A DNA stretch of 64,000 nucleotides, taken from NCBI RefSeq assembly GCF_000421845.1, contig NZ_ATXU01000004.1, forward strand, positions 186,001 to 250,000, in the 5' to 3' direction. Numbering within the stretch: position 1 is the stretch's first letter; the number at the start of each line of letters is the position of its first letter. This document shows, in pieces, positions 34,645 to 43,046 of this stretch. Below the pieces are notes generated by a model that was given only the letters and a program-made list of their open reading frames with translations, searched no databases and had not been told where the DNA came from. Source of the stretch: Leucobacter chironomi DSM 19883 (GTDB taxonomy: Bacteria; Actinomycetota; Actinomycetes; Actinomycetales; Microbacteriaceae). A program made the translations under genes and the position numbers.

Positions 34645-37600
34645 CTACCTGAAATCCCGGGATGTGACGCCGGCGGGCGCCGCGAGCGGCTCGAACGCCT
34701 CCGCGATGACGTTGATCACCCCCTCGGGGGAGCGTTCGACCATGCCGCGGATCACGAGTGCCGGAGCGGAGCGCGCCACGAGGCGGTTGCGCAGCCAGAC
34801 GTCGCGCCAGGTCACGACGTTGACGCTGCCCGCCTCGTCTTCCAGTGTTACGAAGACGATGCCGCCAGCAGTGCCCGGCCGCTGGCGGTGGGTCACGAGG
34901 CCCGCCACCTCGACGAGCGATCCCGGACGGGTGAGCCGTACCCGATCCGAGCGCACCACGCCGCGCGCATCGAGCGAGTCGCGCAGCAGTTCGAGCGGGT
35001 GCATCGCGAGCGGGATGCCGGTGCTCCACATGTCGAGTGCGGTCTGCTCGGCGGGATTGAGCACGGGCAACAGCGGCGGCTGCACGTGTACGGCGATGCC
35101 CGGCAGGAACCGCTCCCGGTTGTCGGCGGCCGGCGCAGCCGCCCAGAGCGCCTCCCGGCGGCCGATGCCGAGGCTCTCGCACGCGCCGGCGGAGGCCAGC
35201 GCCTCGATCCTGCCGTGGTCGAGATCCGCCCGTCTGGCGAGATCGGCGAGGTCGGCGAAGGGGGCCTGCTCGCGGGCGCGGGCGATGCGCTCGGCTGCTT
35301 CGGTCTCGATGCCCCGGATCCCGGTGAGGCCGAGGCGCACCGCGAAGGCGCCGTCGCGGCGGTGGGTGCCGCTCGTGTCGGGCGATCCCGGGACGAAGGC
35401 GCCCACCGGGGGCTGCGAGTGCGCGAGGCAGGCCTCGGAGCCGGAGCCGGTGCTGGATCCAGCGTTGCGGGCGGTGCCCGAGCGGGGCAGCCGTTCGAGG
35501 TCGGCCTGGGCATCCGAACGCTGCACATCGGGCGGCAGCACTGCGACCCCGTGCCGCCGCGCATCCTGCACGAGTTCGCGGGAGGAGTAGAACCCCATGG
35601 GCTGCGAGCGCAGCAGACCCGCGAGGAAGGCCGCGGGGTAGTGCAGTTTGAACCACGAGCTGACGTAGACCAGCAGCGCGAAGCTGAGCGAATGGCTCTC
35701 GGCGAAGCCGAAACTGGCGAAGGCTTCGATCTGCTCGTAGAGGCGCTGCGCATCGTCGTCGCCGATGCCGTTCTTGCGCATCCCCGCGAAGAGCTTCGCT
35801 TTCAGGCTGTCCATGCGCTCCTGCCCGCGCTTCGAACCCATGGAGCGCCGCAGCAGGTCGGCGTCTTCGCCCGAGCAGTTGCCGATGGCGATGGCCATCT
35901 GCATGAGCTGCTCCTGGAAGATGGGCACGCCCAGCGTGCGCTCGAGCACCGGGACGAGCTTCGGATGCGGGTAGTTCACCGGCTCCTGGCCGTTCCTGCG
36001 TCGCAGATAGGGGTGCACCGCCCCGCCCTGGATCGGGCCGGGACGGATGAGCGCGATCTCGATGACGAGATCGTAGAAGCTGCGGGGCAGCAGTCGCGGC
36101 AGGGTGTTGAGCTGCGCGCGGCTCTCCACCTGGAACACGCCGACGGCGTCGGCGCGGCACAGCATGTCGTAGACGCCGGGCTCTTCCTTGGGAATGGTGT
36201 CGAAGGTCCAGCGCTCGCCAGTGCTCGCCTCGACGATGTCCATCGTCTTCTGCAGGGCGCTCAGCATGCCGAGGCCGAGCAGGTCGAATTTGACGAGGCC
36301 CATCGTCTCGCAGCTGTCCTTGTCCCACTGCAGCACCGTGCGCCCCGTCATACGGGCGTGCTCGATGGGGCAGACCTCGCCTACGGGGCGCTCCGTCAGC
36401 ACCATGCCTCCCGAGTGGATGCCGAGGTGGCGCGGTGCTCGCATGAACTGCCGGGCCAGCTGCTGCACGGGGGCCGGGATCGGGCTCTCGGGATCGTCGT
36501 CGATGCCGCTCCACCGTTCCAGGCCCTTGGTCCAGGCGCGCTGCTGGCCCGCGCTGTAGCCCAGAGCCTTGGCGGCGTCGCGGATCGCGGCCTTGGGGCG
36601 GTAGCTGATGACGTTCGCGACCTGCGCCGCGTTGCGCCTGCCGTACTTCTCGTAGACGTACTGGATGATCTCTTCGCGGCGCTCGGAGTCGAAATCGACG
36701 TCGATGTCGGGCTCTTCGTCGCGCAGGCTCGACAGGAAGCGCTCGAACGGCAAGCGGTAGTAGATGGCGTCGACCGCGGTGATGCCCAGCACGTAGCAGA
36801 CGGCGGAGTTCGCAGCCGATCCGCGCCCCTGGCACAGGATGCCGCGCTCGCGCGCCTCGCGCACGAGGTCGTGCACGATGAGGAAGTAGCCCGGGAAGTC
36901 CTTCTGCTCGATCACGGCGAGCTCCTGCTCGATCCGGTCGCGGTGCCCGGTGGGGATGGAAACTCCGTAGCGGCGCTCGGCTCCCGCCCACACGAGACTG
37001 CGCAGCCAGCTCATCTGGGTGCGGCCCTCGGGCACGTCGAGTCTGGGGAGCTTCGGGCGCGCGGCTCTGAGCGGGAACGCGAGCTCTCGCGCGAGCGGCA
37101 CGGTGCGCGCGACGGCGTCGGCGTGACGGGCGAAACGGCGCATCATCGCGGCTCCGCTGCGCAGGTGGGCGGCTCCGGTGGCGGGGAGGTGCGGATCGAG
37201 TTCGTCGAGGCTGCGTCGTGCTCGGACCGAGGCCATCGCTTCGGCGAGGGGGGCGTGGGTGCGGGAGGCGTAGTGCACGTTGCCCGTGACGATCGTGGGG
37301 AGGCCGCGCTGCGCGGCCAGGCCCGCGAGTCTGTCGTTCCGGGGATCGTCGCCGGGGTGTCCGTGGTGCGTCAGCTCGACGTACACGCTGTCGGCGCCGA
37401 AGAGGGCGGTGAGCCGGTCGAGCTCTGCCAGGGCCGCCGTGTCGCCGAGTTCGCGTGACGGGCTCCCCGCCTGTTCGGGTCCGAGCGCACGGCGCACGGC
37501 CCCCTTGCGGCAGCCGGTGAGGATCGCCCAGTGGCCGCGCCCCGCCTCGGCGAGCGCCTCCAAATCGTAGACGGGCCGGCCTTTCTCGCCACCAGCCAGC

Positions 37601-38310
37601 TGCGCCTCCGTGATCGCGCCGGCGAGCCGGTGATACCCCTCCGGGCCGCGGGCGAGTACCAGCAGGTGGGAGCCGACAGGGTCGGCGACCCCGAGCTGTG
37701 GCACATCGAGCCCCAGGGAGAGTTCGGCGCCGTAGACGGTGAGGAGCGGGGGTCGCTCCGGTTGTTCCGGCTGCTCGGGCTGCGCCGCCTCTTCCGCCCG
37801 CTCCGCGGCGTCTTTCCGGGTCTGCGTTTCGGCAGCCTCCGCGAATCGTGCCGCGCCGTAGAGGCCGTCGTGATCGGTGATCGCGAGGCCCGTGAGCTCG
37901 AGCCGCGCAGCCTCCTCGACGAGTTGCTCCGGCGACGACGAGCCGTCGAGGAAGCTGTAGTGGGAGTGCGCGTGCAGCTCGGCATACGGCACGGCGGCCT
38001 CTGCGGTTCTCTGCGCTGGTGCTGCGGTTCTCTGTGCTGGTGCTGCGGCTCGCTGCGCTGGCGTTGTGTTTTCAGCGGAGTCCACCGTTTCCGGGCGCTC
38101 CGCGCTCTGCGGGCGTTCGGCGTTCTGAACGTGTTCCGTGTGGTGCGCGTGCGCCGGGTCATCACGGCTTCCGGTCTCGGCGCGCTGGCGCCCGACGGTC
38201 TCGGCGGGCGGCAGCGCGGCGGTCTTGGCGGGCGGCAGTGCTGCTGGGGCTCTGCCGGAGAGTCGCCGTTCGAACTCCTGCCAGGACAGCGGAGAGTTGT
38301 GCCACTTCAT
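34645..38310 (-). CDS. dnaE2: error-prone DNA polymerase III alpha subunit DnaE2 (ImuC)
   Basis: A 1221-residue C-family polymerase acting in SOS translesion synthesis with ImuB and ImuA'. The N-terminus MKWHNSPLSWQEFERRLSGR is typical. Residues 21-107 are an unusual low-complexity insert before the PHP domain (PYAELHAHSHYSFLDG) that contains three 7-residue repeats. The catalytic acidic cluster is PDIDVDFDSERREEI; the helix-hairpin-helix and OB regions follow (TGIRGIETEAAERI and LVEVAGLVTHRQRPGTAGG). The ATG at 38310 overlaps the imuB stop by one base (TGATG). The gene is the last of an operon with a LexA box. Confidence 0.95.
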   Translation of the reverse strand: MKWHNSPLSWQEFERRLSGRAPAALPPAKTAALPPAETVGRQRAETGSRDDPAHAHHTEHVQNAERPQSAERPETVDSAENTTPAQRAAAPAQRTAAPAQRTAEAAVPYAELHAHSHYSFLDGSSSPEQLVEEAARLELTGLAITDHDGLYGAARFAEAAETQTRKDAAERAEEAAQPEQPEQPERPPLLTVYGAELSLGLDVPQLGVADPVGSHLLVLARGPEGYHRLAGAITEAQLAGGEKGRPVYDLEALAEAGRGHWAILTGCRKGAVRRALGPEQAGSPSRELGDTAALAELDRLTALFGADSVYVELTHHGHPGDDPRNDRLAGLAAQRGLPTIVTGNVHYASRTHAPLAEAMASVRARRSLDELDPHLPATGAAHLRSGAAMMRRFARHADAVARTVPLARELAFPLRAARPKLPRLDVPEGRTQMSWLRSLVWAGAERRYGVSIPTGHRDRIEQELAVIEQKDFPGYFLIVHDLVREARERGILCQGRGSAANSAVCYVLGITAVDAIYYRLPFERFLSSLRDEEPDIDVDFDSERREEIIQYVYEKYGRRNAAQVANVISYRPKAAIRDAAKALGYSAGQQRAWTKGLERWSGIDDDPESPIPAPVQQLARQFMRAPRHLGIHSGGMVLTERPVGEVCPIEHARMTGRTVLQWDKDSCETMGLVKFDLLGLGMLSALQKTMDIVEASTGERWTFDTIPKEEPGVYDMLCRADAVGVFQVESRAQLNTLPRLLPRSFYDLVIEIALIRPGPIQGGAVHPYLRRRNGQEPVNYPHPKLVPVLERTLGVPIFQEQLMQMAIAIGNCSGEDADLLRRSMGSKRGQERMDSLKAKLFAGMRKNGIGDDDAQRLYEQIEAFASFGFAESHSLSFALLVYVSSWFKLHYPAAFLAGLLRSQPMGFYSSRELVQDARRHGVAVLPPDVQRSDAQADLERLPRSGTARNAGSSTGSGSEACLAHSQPPVGAFVPGSPDTSGTHRRDGAFAVRLGLTGIRGIETEAAERIARAREQAPFADLADLARRADLDHGRIEALASAGACESLGIGRREALWAAAPAADNRERFLPGIAVHVQPPLLPVLNPAEQTALDMWSTGIPLAMHPLELLRDSLDARGVVRSDRVRLTRPGSLVEVAGLVTHRQRPGTAGGIVFVTLEDEAGSVNVVTWRDVWLRNRLVARSAPALVIRGMVERSPEGVINVIAEAFEPLAAPAGVTSRDFR
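38003..38065 (-). repeat. three in-frame 21-bp repeats within dnaE2
   Basis: Three tandem 21-bp units (38003-38023, 38024-38044 and a diverged 38045-38065) encode three copies of a 7-residue unit close to PAQRTAA at DnaE2 residues 82-103. The first two units differ at one base. They fall in the disordered insert before the PHP domain. Confidence 0.85.
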
Positions 38311-39953
38311 CAGTCGTACTTCCCTTCGGCGCGCCAGTGCCCGGCCTCGTGCAGCAGCAGCCAGGCATCGCCGTCGGCGAGCTGCAGTTGCAGCCTGAAG
38401 CGCACGGCGGCCCCTCGCCACCACTGCTCTCGCAGAGGCCAGATCGGCGACCAGCCGCAGACCGGAGCTGTGAATGGGGTGCTGTTCACCCGCAGCTGTG
38501 CGGGCCGGCCGGTGAGCAGTTCCTCCTCGTCGACGCCCACGACGCCCCCCGCGCTGTCGAGAAGCTCGGCGGGGAGCGGATCGGGGAAGACGAGGCTCGG
38601 CACCGGCCCCGGGATCGAACCGGGCCAGGGCCCGGCGGCGGATCCGCGCGCCCCGCGCCGCCCCATGCGACCGGTGCTCCACGGCACGAAGCTCTGCCGG
38701 TCGGCGAGCAGACGGCCGCCGATGAGCCCGACTGTGCCCACGCTCGTGTGCCCGAGCCGGCTCTGCACCCTGCTGAGATGGTGGTGCACTCGGGTGTCCG
38801 GCTCGGTGCTCCAGAGCCCCGGCTCGTGCGCAGCGGCGCGGTCGGTGTGGACCGGTGACAGGCGTACGTGGCCGATCCCTGCACCTTCCCGGCCGTGTTC
38901 CGAGCCTTCGGGCGCCGTCGGCATCGCGGCGACCTGCCAGCGCACCCGATTGACGGCGTCGGCCGCGGTGAAGCGATGCGGGTGGGCCCACACCCGCTCG
39001 TGCCGGACGCCGATGTCGTCGGTGAGCTCGACGCGCAGCGCGGTGCAGACGAGGCGGTCCTCGGCGAGCCCTGAGATGAAGCGCTCGGCGAGGGCCATGC
39101 ACGCGAAGGCCAGCTGCTCGGCGCTCTCGACCGGGGGCTCGAGCGCGAGCTCCACCGAGAGCTCGCGCACCGGCGTGCGCGGACGCACCTCGGAGCCATG
39201 CTGCGGGCCGGATGCCGAGGCTCGCCGGTGGGCCGCGACGCCCTGCGGCCCGAACCGCTGCCGCACTGCATCTTCGGGAAGCGCCGCCAGCGCCCCCAGG
39301 GTGCGAATGCCGAGGCCGTGCAGCACCTCGGCGAAGGCGGGATCGGCGGCTCGGGCCACGGGGAGGTCGCTGAGGAACGCGGCTGCGGCTTCCGCGGGCA
39401 CGATGCGCACGCCCTCGGACGGGGCCAGGATCCCGGGGTCGCTGGAGGCCGCACGCGCGGCCTGCTCCGCGGCGAAGCGGCCGTCGGCGATCCCGATCCT
39501 CGCCCCCGGCAGACCCAGCTCCGCGGCGAGGCCCAGGAGCGCTGCGGCGGCGCGCTGCTCGCCCCCGTAGTATCGCGCCGGGCCGCGGGCGCGCATGGCG
39601 CAGAGCCCCGCCCGCAGCGGCTCGACTCCTGGGATGAGTCGTTCGATCGCGGCGAGCACGGGAGCGAAACGGCGCTCGTCGACCTCGGCATCGTGCGGCG
39701 GGACCGCGAGTGACGGACAGCGGGACTGGGCTTCCGTCTCCCGCAGTCCGACCCGCACCCCCTCCGCGCGCGCGGCCTCCGAGCACGCGATCACCTGCCG
39801 GTTCGCGATCAGCGCGATGGTGGGGGAGTCGGGCGGATCCTCCCCGGCGCCCTGCAATTCGCGCAGATAGGCGTGCACCGGCCAGTCGGGCACCCAGAAG
39901 ACGATGATCCGCTCCGCGGCGCTCGGCGCCGCGCGATCGACCGCGGTACTCAT
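38310..39953 (-). CDS. imuB: ImuB, Y-family polymerase-like mutasome adaptor
   Basis: A 547-residue ImuB protein, a catalytically dead Y-family polymerase relative that links ImuA', DnaE2 and the sliding clamp. The N-terminus IIVFWVPDWPVHAYLREL replaces the catalytic Asp-bearing strand of true Y-family enzymes, and the palm-like ALCAMRARGPARYYGGE follows. An HhH-like LHGLGIRTLGALAALPEDAVRQRFG segment is present. The clamp-binding motif usually found after the little finger (QLxLW) is degenerate: HEPGLWSTEPD. The ATG at 39953 overlaps the imuA' stop as ATGA, and the stop overlaps the dnaE2 start, so all three are coupled. Confidence 0.92.
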   Translation of the reverse strand: MSTAVDRAAPSAAERIIVFWVPDWPVHAYLRELQGAGEDPPDSPTIALIANRQVIACSEAARAEGVRVGLRETEAQSRCPSLAVPPHDAEVDERRFAPVLAAIERLIPGVEPLRAGLCAMRARGPARYYGGEQRAAAALLGLAAELGLPGARIGIADGRFAAEQAARAASSDPGILAPSEGVRIVPAEAAAAFLSDLPVARAADPAFAEVLHGLGIRTLGALAALPEDAVRQRFGPQGVAAHRRASASGPQHGSEVRPRTPVRELSVELALEPPVESAEQLAFACMALAERFISGLAEDRLVCTALRVELTDDIGVRHERVWAHPHRFTAADAVNRVRWQVAAMPTAPEGSEHGREGAGIGHVRLSPVHTDRAAAHEPGLWSTEPDTRVHHHLSRVQSRLGHTSVGTVGLIGGRLLADRQSFVPWSTGRMGRRGARGSAAGPWPGSIPGPVPSLVFPDPLPAELLDSAGGVVGVDEEELLTGRPAQLRVNSTPFTAPVCGWSPIWPLREQWWRGAAVRFRLQLQLADGDAWLLLHEAGHWRAEGKYD

Positions 39954-40600
39954 CGCGGCACCAGCCTGCGGATCTCGGAGACGGCGGGATCCGCTACGGC
40001 GCCGCCCGCGAAGCGCACGGTGTGCCGCGCCGTGCCTCGCCGATCGAGGGTCTGCACGGTGAGCTCGCGCTCGTCGAGCAGGCCGTGCCCCTCGCCGAGT
40101 CCGCGCCACCGCGACTCCGTCACCCGGAGCGTGCTCTCGGGGCGGGGCCAGTCGCCCACCGCGACCAGCGCGGAGCCGTGCTCGCGCAGCCGGGCCGAGA
40201 TCCGCTCGACCTCGCCTGGCCGCACTCGCGCCGGCGGGCGCAGCAGCACCATGGTGAGCACCTCGCTCAGCGCGCCGGCGATGCCCAGGGCGTCAGAGCC
40301 CGGGCTGGGCACGAGCACGCAGCGATCGAGCGCAACACCCAGCGCGGCGGCAGCCTCGGCGCCGAAGGCGGGACAGCCGATCACCCCGCACCATGAGCCG
40401 GCCGAGGAGGCCTCGGCCAGCAGCGCGAGCGCGAGTTGCATCGAGCCGTGCACCGCATAGCTCGCCCCCTTGCGCAGAGCCCCGCCCGGCAGCAGCGGGC
40501 GCAACCCGGGCGAGGTGGGGAGTGCGCGATCGTCGAGCCGCAGGGGCTGCATCTCGGTGATGCGCTGCTGCAGCGAACGGACGGTCGCGGCGGGATTCAT
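39950..40600 (-). CDS. imuA': ImuA' mutasome accessory protein
   Basis: A 216-residue RecA-like accessory protein, first gene of the mutasome operon. The segment LLPGGALRKGASYAVHGSMQLALALLAEA corresponds to the RecA-like P-loop region in degenerate form, with no intact GxxxxGKT. Later parts (RVTESRWRGLGEG and VRFAGGAVADPAVSEIRRL) fit the actinobacterial ImuA' pattern. I chose the ATG at 40600 (MNPAATVRSLQQRI); it lies 11 nt downstream of a perfect LexA box and 6 nt from a -10-like box, so the transcript is probably leaderless. A further upstream ATG would read through the operator. Confidence 0.88.
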   Translation of the reverse strand: MNPAATVRSLQQRITEMQPLRLDDRALPTSPGLRPLLPGGALRKGASYAVHGSMQLALALLAEASSAGSWCGVIGCPAFGAEAAAALGVALDRCVLVPSPGSDALGIAGALSEVLTMVLLRPPARVRPGEVERISARLREHGSALVAVGDWPRPESTLRVTESRWRGLGEGHGLLDERELTVQTLDRRGTARHTVRFAGGAVADPAVSEIRRLVPR

Positions 40601-40606
40601 GCAGCA

Positions 40607-40635
40607 ATATTCGAACATATGTTCGAATAAGTCAA
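40607..40635 (-). promoter_or_regulatory. SOS promoter of imuA'-imuB-dnaE2
   Basis: On the minus strand TTGACT (40635-40630) and GAATAT (40612-40607) form a -35/-10 pair with a 17-bp spacer. The LexA box occupies that spacer. The -10 ends 6 nt before the imuA' ATG. Confidence 0.7.
40611..40626. promoter_or_regulatory. LexA binding site (SOS box)
   Basis: TCGAACATATGTTCGA is a perfect 16-bp palindrome matching the Gram-positive/actinobacterial SOS box TCGAAC-N4-GTTCGA. The symmetry extends to 20 bp (40609-40628). It overlaps the spacer and -10 of the imuA' promoter, so bound LexA should block polymerase until DNA damage. Confidence 0.93.
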
Positions 40636-40698
40636 TCCGGGCGCGCCCATCGCGGATCGGGATCGGGGCTCCTGCCAATACCGCGTAGGATAGTGGGG

Positions 40699-41022
40699 AT
40701 GAACGAGGACGAGCTAGACGATTACGAGCGCGAGGCCGAGCTGTCGCTGTTCCGCGAGTACCGAGACATCGCCAGCCAGTTCCGCTATGTCGTCGAGACC
40801 GAGCGCCGTTTCTACCTGGCCAACGAGGTCGACCTCAAGCGGCAGGACGCCGGCAGCGATTTCTACTTCGAGCTGTCGATGAACGATGTCTGGGTGTGGG
40901 ACGTGTACCGTTCCGACCGCTTCGTGAAGTCGGTGCGGGTGCTCACCTTCAAAGACGTGAACGTCGAAGAGCTCTCCGCCCGCGAGTTCAAGCTGCCGCA
41001 GGAGCTGTCGCTCGACGAGTAG
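40699..41022 (+). CDS. DUF2469 family protein (Rv2901c-like)
   Basis: A 107-residue highly conserved actinobacterial protein. YEREAELSLFREYRDI, VVETERRFYLANEVD, DVWVWDVYRSDRFVKSVRV and TFKDVNVEEL match the DUF2469/Rv2901c pattern as I recall it. Function is unknown. The ATG at 40699 has a TAGGAT box (40686-40691) ending 7 nt upstream, so it is probably leaderless; an in-frame GTG 6 nt upstream is the alternative. It is divergent from the mutasome operon, 98 bp away, and the LexA box lies between them, so indirect SOS effects are possible. Confidence 0.92.
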   Translation: MNEDELDDYEREAELSLFREYRDIASQFRYVVETERRFYLANEVDLKRQDAGSDFYFELSMNDVWVWDVYRSDRFVKSVRVLTFKDVNVEELSAREFKLPQELSLDE

Positions 41023-41032
41023 CAGTCGTTGT

Positions 41033-41050
41033 TGAGCGGGACTCCGCTCA
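41033..41050 (+). terminator. hairpin after the DUF2469 gene
   Basis: TGAGCGG (41033-41039), a GACT loop, and CCGCTCA (41044-41050) form a 7-bp perfect stem 10 bp past the stop. There is no T-run. Confidence 0.4.
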
Positions 41051-41140
41051 CATCCGCGCAGATGAGGCCTCGGCGGTCGGGTTCTCCACAGATCACGGGA
41101 TCCCGCCCCGCCCGCCGTCGTGCGATGCGAGAGTCGGAGC

Positions 41141-41776
41141 ATGACTCCTTCCGCTCGCGTCGCCGCCGTCCTGCTCACACTGCTCGTGCTCCCGGCGAGC
41201 ACGGGTGCGGCTGGGGCGGCACCCGCGGTCGCGGCCATCTCAGATGAGGGTGCACCCGCCGCCCGGAACGTGCGGGCGGCGGAGCCTATCCCGGTGGCCG
41301 CGAGGCCGCTGGAGCCTGCTCCGGAGCCCGCGAAGCCCTCGGCGGTGGCCCTTGCAGCGCTCGCCGCCGAGAGACCGCCGACGCTCTGGATTCCGCCCTT
41401 CGGGTCCCTCGATGTGACGGGTCCGTACCGACCCCCACCACATCGCTACGGCTCGGGCCACCGGGGGATCGATCTCGCCGCCGCAGGAGGGACGACGGTG
41501 GTGGCGCCCACCTCCGGAACGGTCACCTTCGCAGGCACGGTGGTGGACCGGCCTGTGGTCTCGGTGCGAGCGAGCGAGGGCGTCGTTTACTCCCTGGAGC
41601 CCGTGCGCAGCCGGCTTGCGGCGGGAGACGCGGTGGCGGCCGGCGACCTGCTCGGCGAGGTGGCGGGAAGCGGTCACTGCCTGGAGGAGTGTGTGCACCT
41701 GGGGGTGCGGGTGAGTGGCGAGTATGTGAATCCGCTGCGGTACTTCCGCAGCCGCCCGCAACTACTGCCCTGGTGA
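41141..41776 (+). CDS. secreted M23 family peptidase (LytM-like)
   Basis: A 211-residue protein with a signal peptide (MTPSARVAAVLLTLLVLPASTGAAGAAP), an Ala/Pro-rich linker and a C-terminal M23 domain. GSGHRGIDLAAAGGTTVVAP carries the H-x3-D zinc ligands. The HxH ligand pair appears as CVH in ECVHLGVRVSGEYVNP, so the first His is Cys, a variant I associate with the actinobacterial subfamily. If active it would cut peptidoglycan cross-links. I chose the ATG at 41141 (GGAG upstream) over a GTG at 41120 because it gives a proper signal peptide. It corresponds to the M23 gene near rpsB in mycobacteria. Confidence 0.85.
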   Translation: MTPSARVAAVLLTLLVLPASTGAAGAAPAVAAISDEGAPAARNVRAAEPIPVAARPLEPAPEPAKPSAVALAALAAERPPTLWIPPFGSLDVTGPYRPPPHRYGSGHRGIDLAAAGGTTVVAPTSGTVTFAGTVVDRPVVSVRASEGVVYSLEPVRSRLAAGDAVAAGDLLGEVAGSGHCLEECVHLGVRVSGEYVNPLRYFRSRPQLLPW

Positions 41777-41880
41777 TCGAGCGATGAGGTGATCCGCTCC
41801 TCGACGACCCGGGCGGGCTTGTGGTCGCAACCCGTGGGAGCGGCGCTGCGCGGTGCGGTCCCGCATCGACGCCGTGCGGT

Positions 41881-42795
41881 TCAGGCGCGCGGGTGGGCCT
41901 GCCGGTAGCTCTCAGCGAGCCGCTCCGTGGAGACGTGGGTGTAGACCTGGGTGCTGGCGAGGCTCGCGTGGCCGAGCATCTCCTGCACCACGCGCAGATC
42001 GGCTCCGCCATTCAGCAGGTGAGTGGCGGCGGTGTGCCGCAGAGTGTGGGGGCCGCGGGGACCGCCCCCGGGTTCGCGTTCGAGCTCGCGTGCCACCAGG
42101 CGGTAGACGGCGTTGGTGCCGAGCCGTGCGCCTCGTCGGCCGAGGAAGCACGCAGCGGCGTCGGGCTGCTCGGCGCGTAGCGCGAGCGCCGGTCGCCCAG
42201 CCTCCAGATACGCGCCGAGGGCGCTCGCCGCCGGTCCACCGAGCGGCACCACGCGCTCCTTGCCGCCCTTGCCGAGCACCCGCACGGTGCGTTCGCGCCG
42301 GTCGATGCCGTCGAGATCGAGTGCGCAGAGCTCGGAGACCCGCAAGGCGGACGCGTAGAGCAGTTCGAGCACGGCGCGGTTGCGCAGCTGGTCGGGATCG
42401 CCGCTCTCGGCGAGCCGGGCGGCGCGGTCGAGGATACGGGTGATTTGCTCATCGGCGAGCACCCGGGGGAGTTCGCGCCGGCTCTTTGGCGCGCGCAGGC
42501 GCGAGGCCGGGCTGCCGGGAACGAGACGGCGCCGCTCCAGCCACGAGCCGAACGACTTGAGCGTTGCCACGTTGCGGGCGAGCGTGCTCGGGGCGAGTCC
42601 GTGCTGCTGCCGCTGCCAGAGCCATCCGCGCATGAGCTCGAGGTCGCATGCGGCGAGCGTGGTGGCACCGGACTGCTCGGCGAAATCGCAGAAGCTGCGC
42701 AGGTCGCGCTCGTAGGCGCGTACCGTGTGCTCGGAGTAGCCGTACTCGAGGCGCACCGCGGCGATGAATCCCTCGATCGCCGCCGCCAACTCCAT
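41881..42795 (-). CDS. xerC: tyrosine recombinase XerC
   Basis: A 304-residue tyrosine recombinase of chromosome dimer resolution. The N-terminal SAM-like domain has GYSEHTVRAYERDLRSF; the catalytic domain has LYASALRVSELCAL (Arg), LGKGGKERVVPLG (Lys), HTLRHTAATHLL (His, Arg), MLGHASLASTQVYTH (His and the nucleophile Tyr). All six catalytic residues are present. The ATG at 42795 begins MELAAAIEGFIAAVRLEYG, the usual N-terminus. It lies next to a 43-bp repeat of dprA sequence. Its place next to dprA is conserved in actinobacteria, so it is chromosomal XerC rather than an element integrase. Confidence 0.95.
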   Translation of the reverse strand: MELAAAIEGFIAAVRLEYGYSEHTVRAYERDLRSFCDFAEQSGATTLAACDLELMRGWLWQRQQHGLAPSTLARNVATLKSFGSWLERRRLVPGSPASRLRAPKSRRELPRVLADEQITRILDRAARLAESGDPDQLRNRAVLELLYASALRVSELCALDLDGIDRRERTVRVLGKGGKERVVPLGGPAASALGAYLEAGRPALALRAEQPDAAACFLGRRGARLGTNAVYRLVARELEREPGGGPRGPHTLRHTAATHLLNGGADLRVVQEMLGHASLASTQVYTHVSTERLAESYRQAHPRA

Positions 42796-42799
42796 ACCT

Positions 42800-42944
42800 T
42801 CATTCTCGCCGCTGCAGCGCCTGCCGAAGGGCGGATCCATCCGGCGTTTCGCGGCACTCCGCCGTTCCGAGGAATTCCAGCCCGGCGTCATAGTCGCGGA
42901 TCAGCCGATGGCACCCCGCCGAGGCGGGAGTGCTGCAGCCGTTC
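42800..42944 (-). pseudogene. possible dprA remnant
   Basis: The minus strand reads CSTPASAGCHRLIRDYDAG and then LEFLGTAECRE before stopping 5 bp from the xerC start. Intact dprA has ASAGCHRLIRDYDA followed by TLVTSGTELLE. The shared core is nearly identical at DNA level over 43 bp, while the flanks are only weakly similar. This could be a decayed dprA copy or one side of an insertion site. Confidence 0.4.
42885..42927. repeat. 43-bp direct repeat, copy 1 (dprA core sequence)
   Basis: Matches 44313-44355 at 42 of 43 positions in the same orientation; the last 37 bp (42891-42927) are exact. Contains GATCAGCCGATGGCACCCCG. It lies in the xerC / unknown-gene gap. Confidence 0.92.
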
Positions 42945-43046
42945 ACCGGCGGATGCAGCGCGTCAGGGGCCGGTCGAGGTGCGATGCTGGTCAGCGAGAC
43001 CCTGCACCTTTCTCCTCGCCGCGAGCAGCGCACTAGGATCCCTATT

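Noticed and set aside
34588-37458. 956-residue open frame on the plus strand opposite dnaE2
   Set aside because: Antisense to a clear polymerase; no family resemblance and no ribosome site.
41881-42795. The tyrosine recombinase as integrase of a mobile element
   Set aside because: The sequence and its place near dprA/rpsB fit chromosomal XerC; no other phage or element genes are present, although a direct repeat lies next to it.
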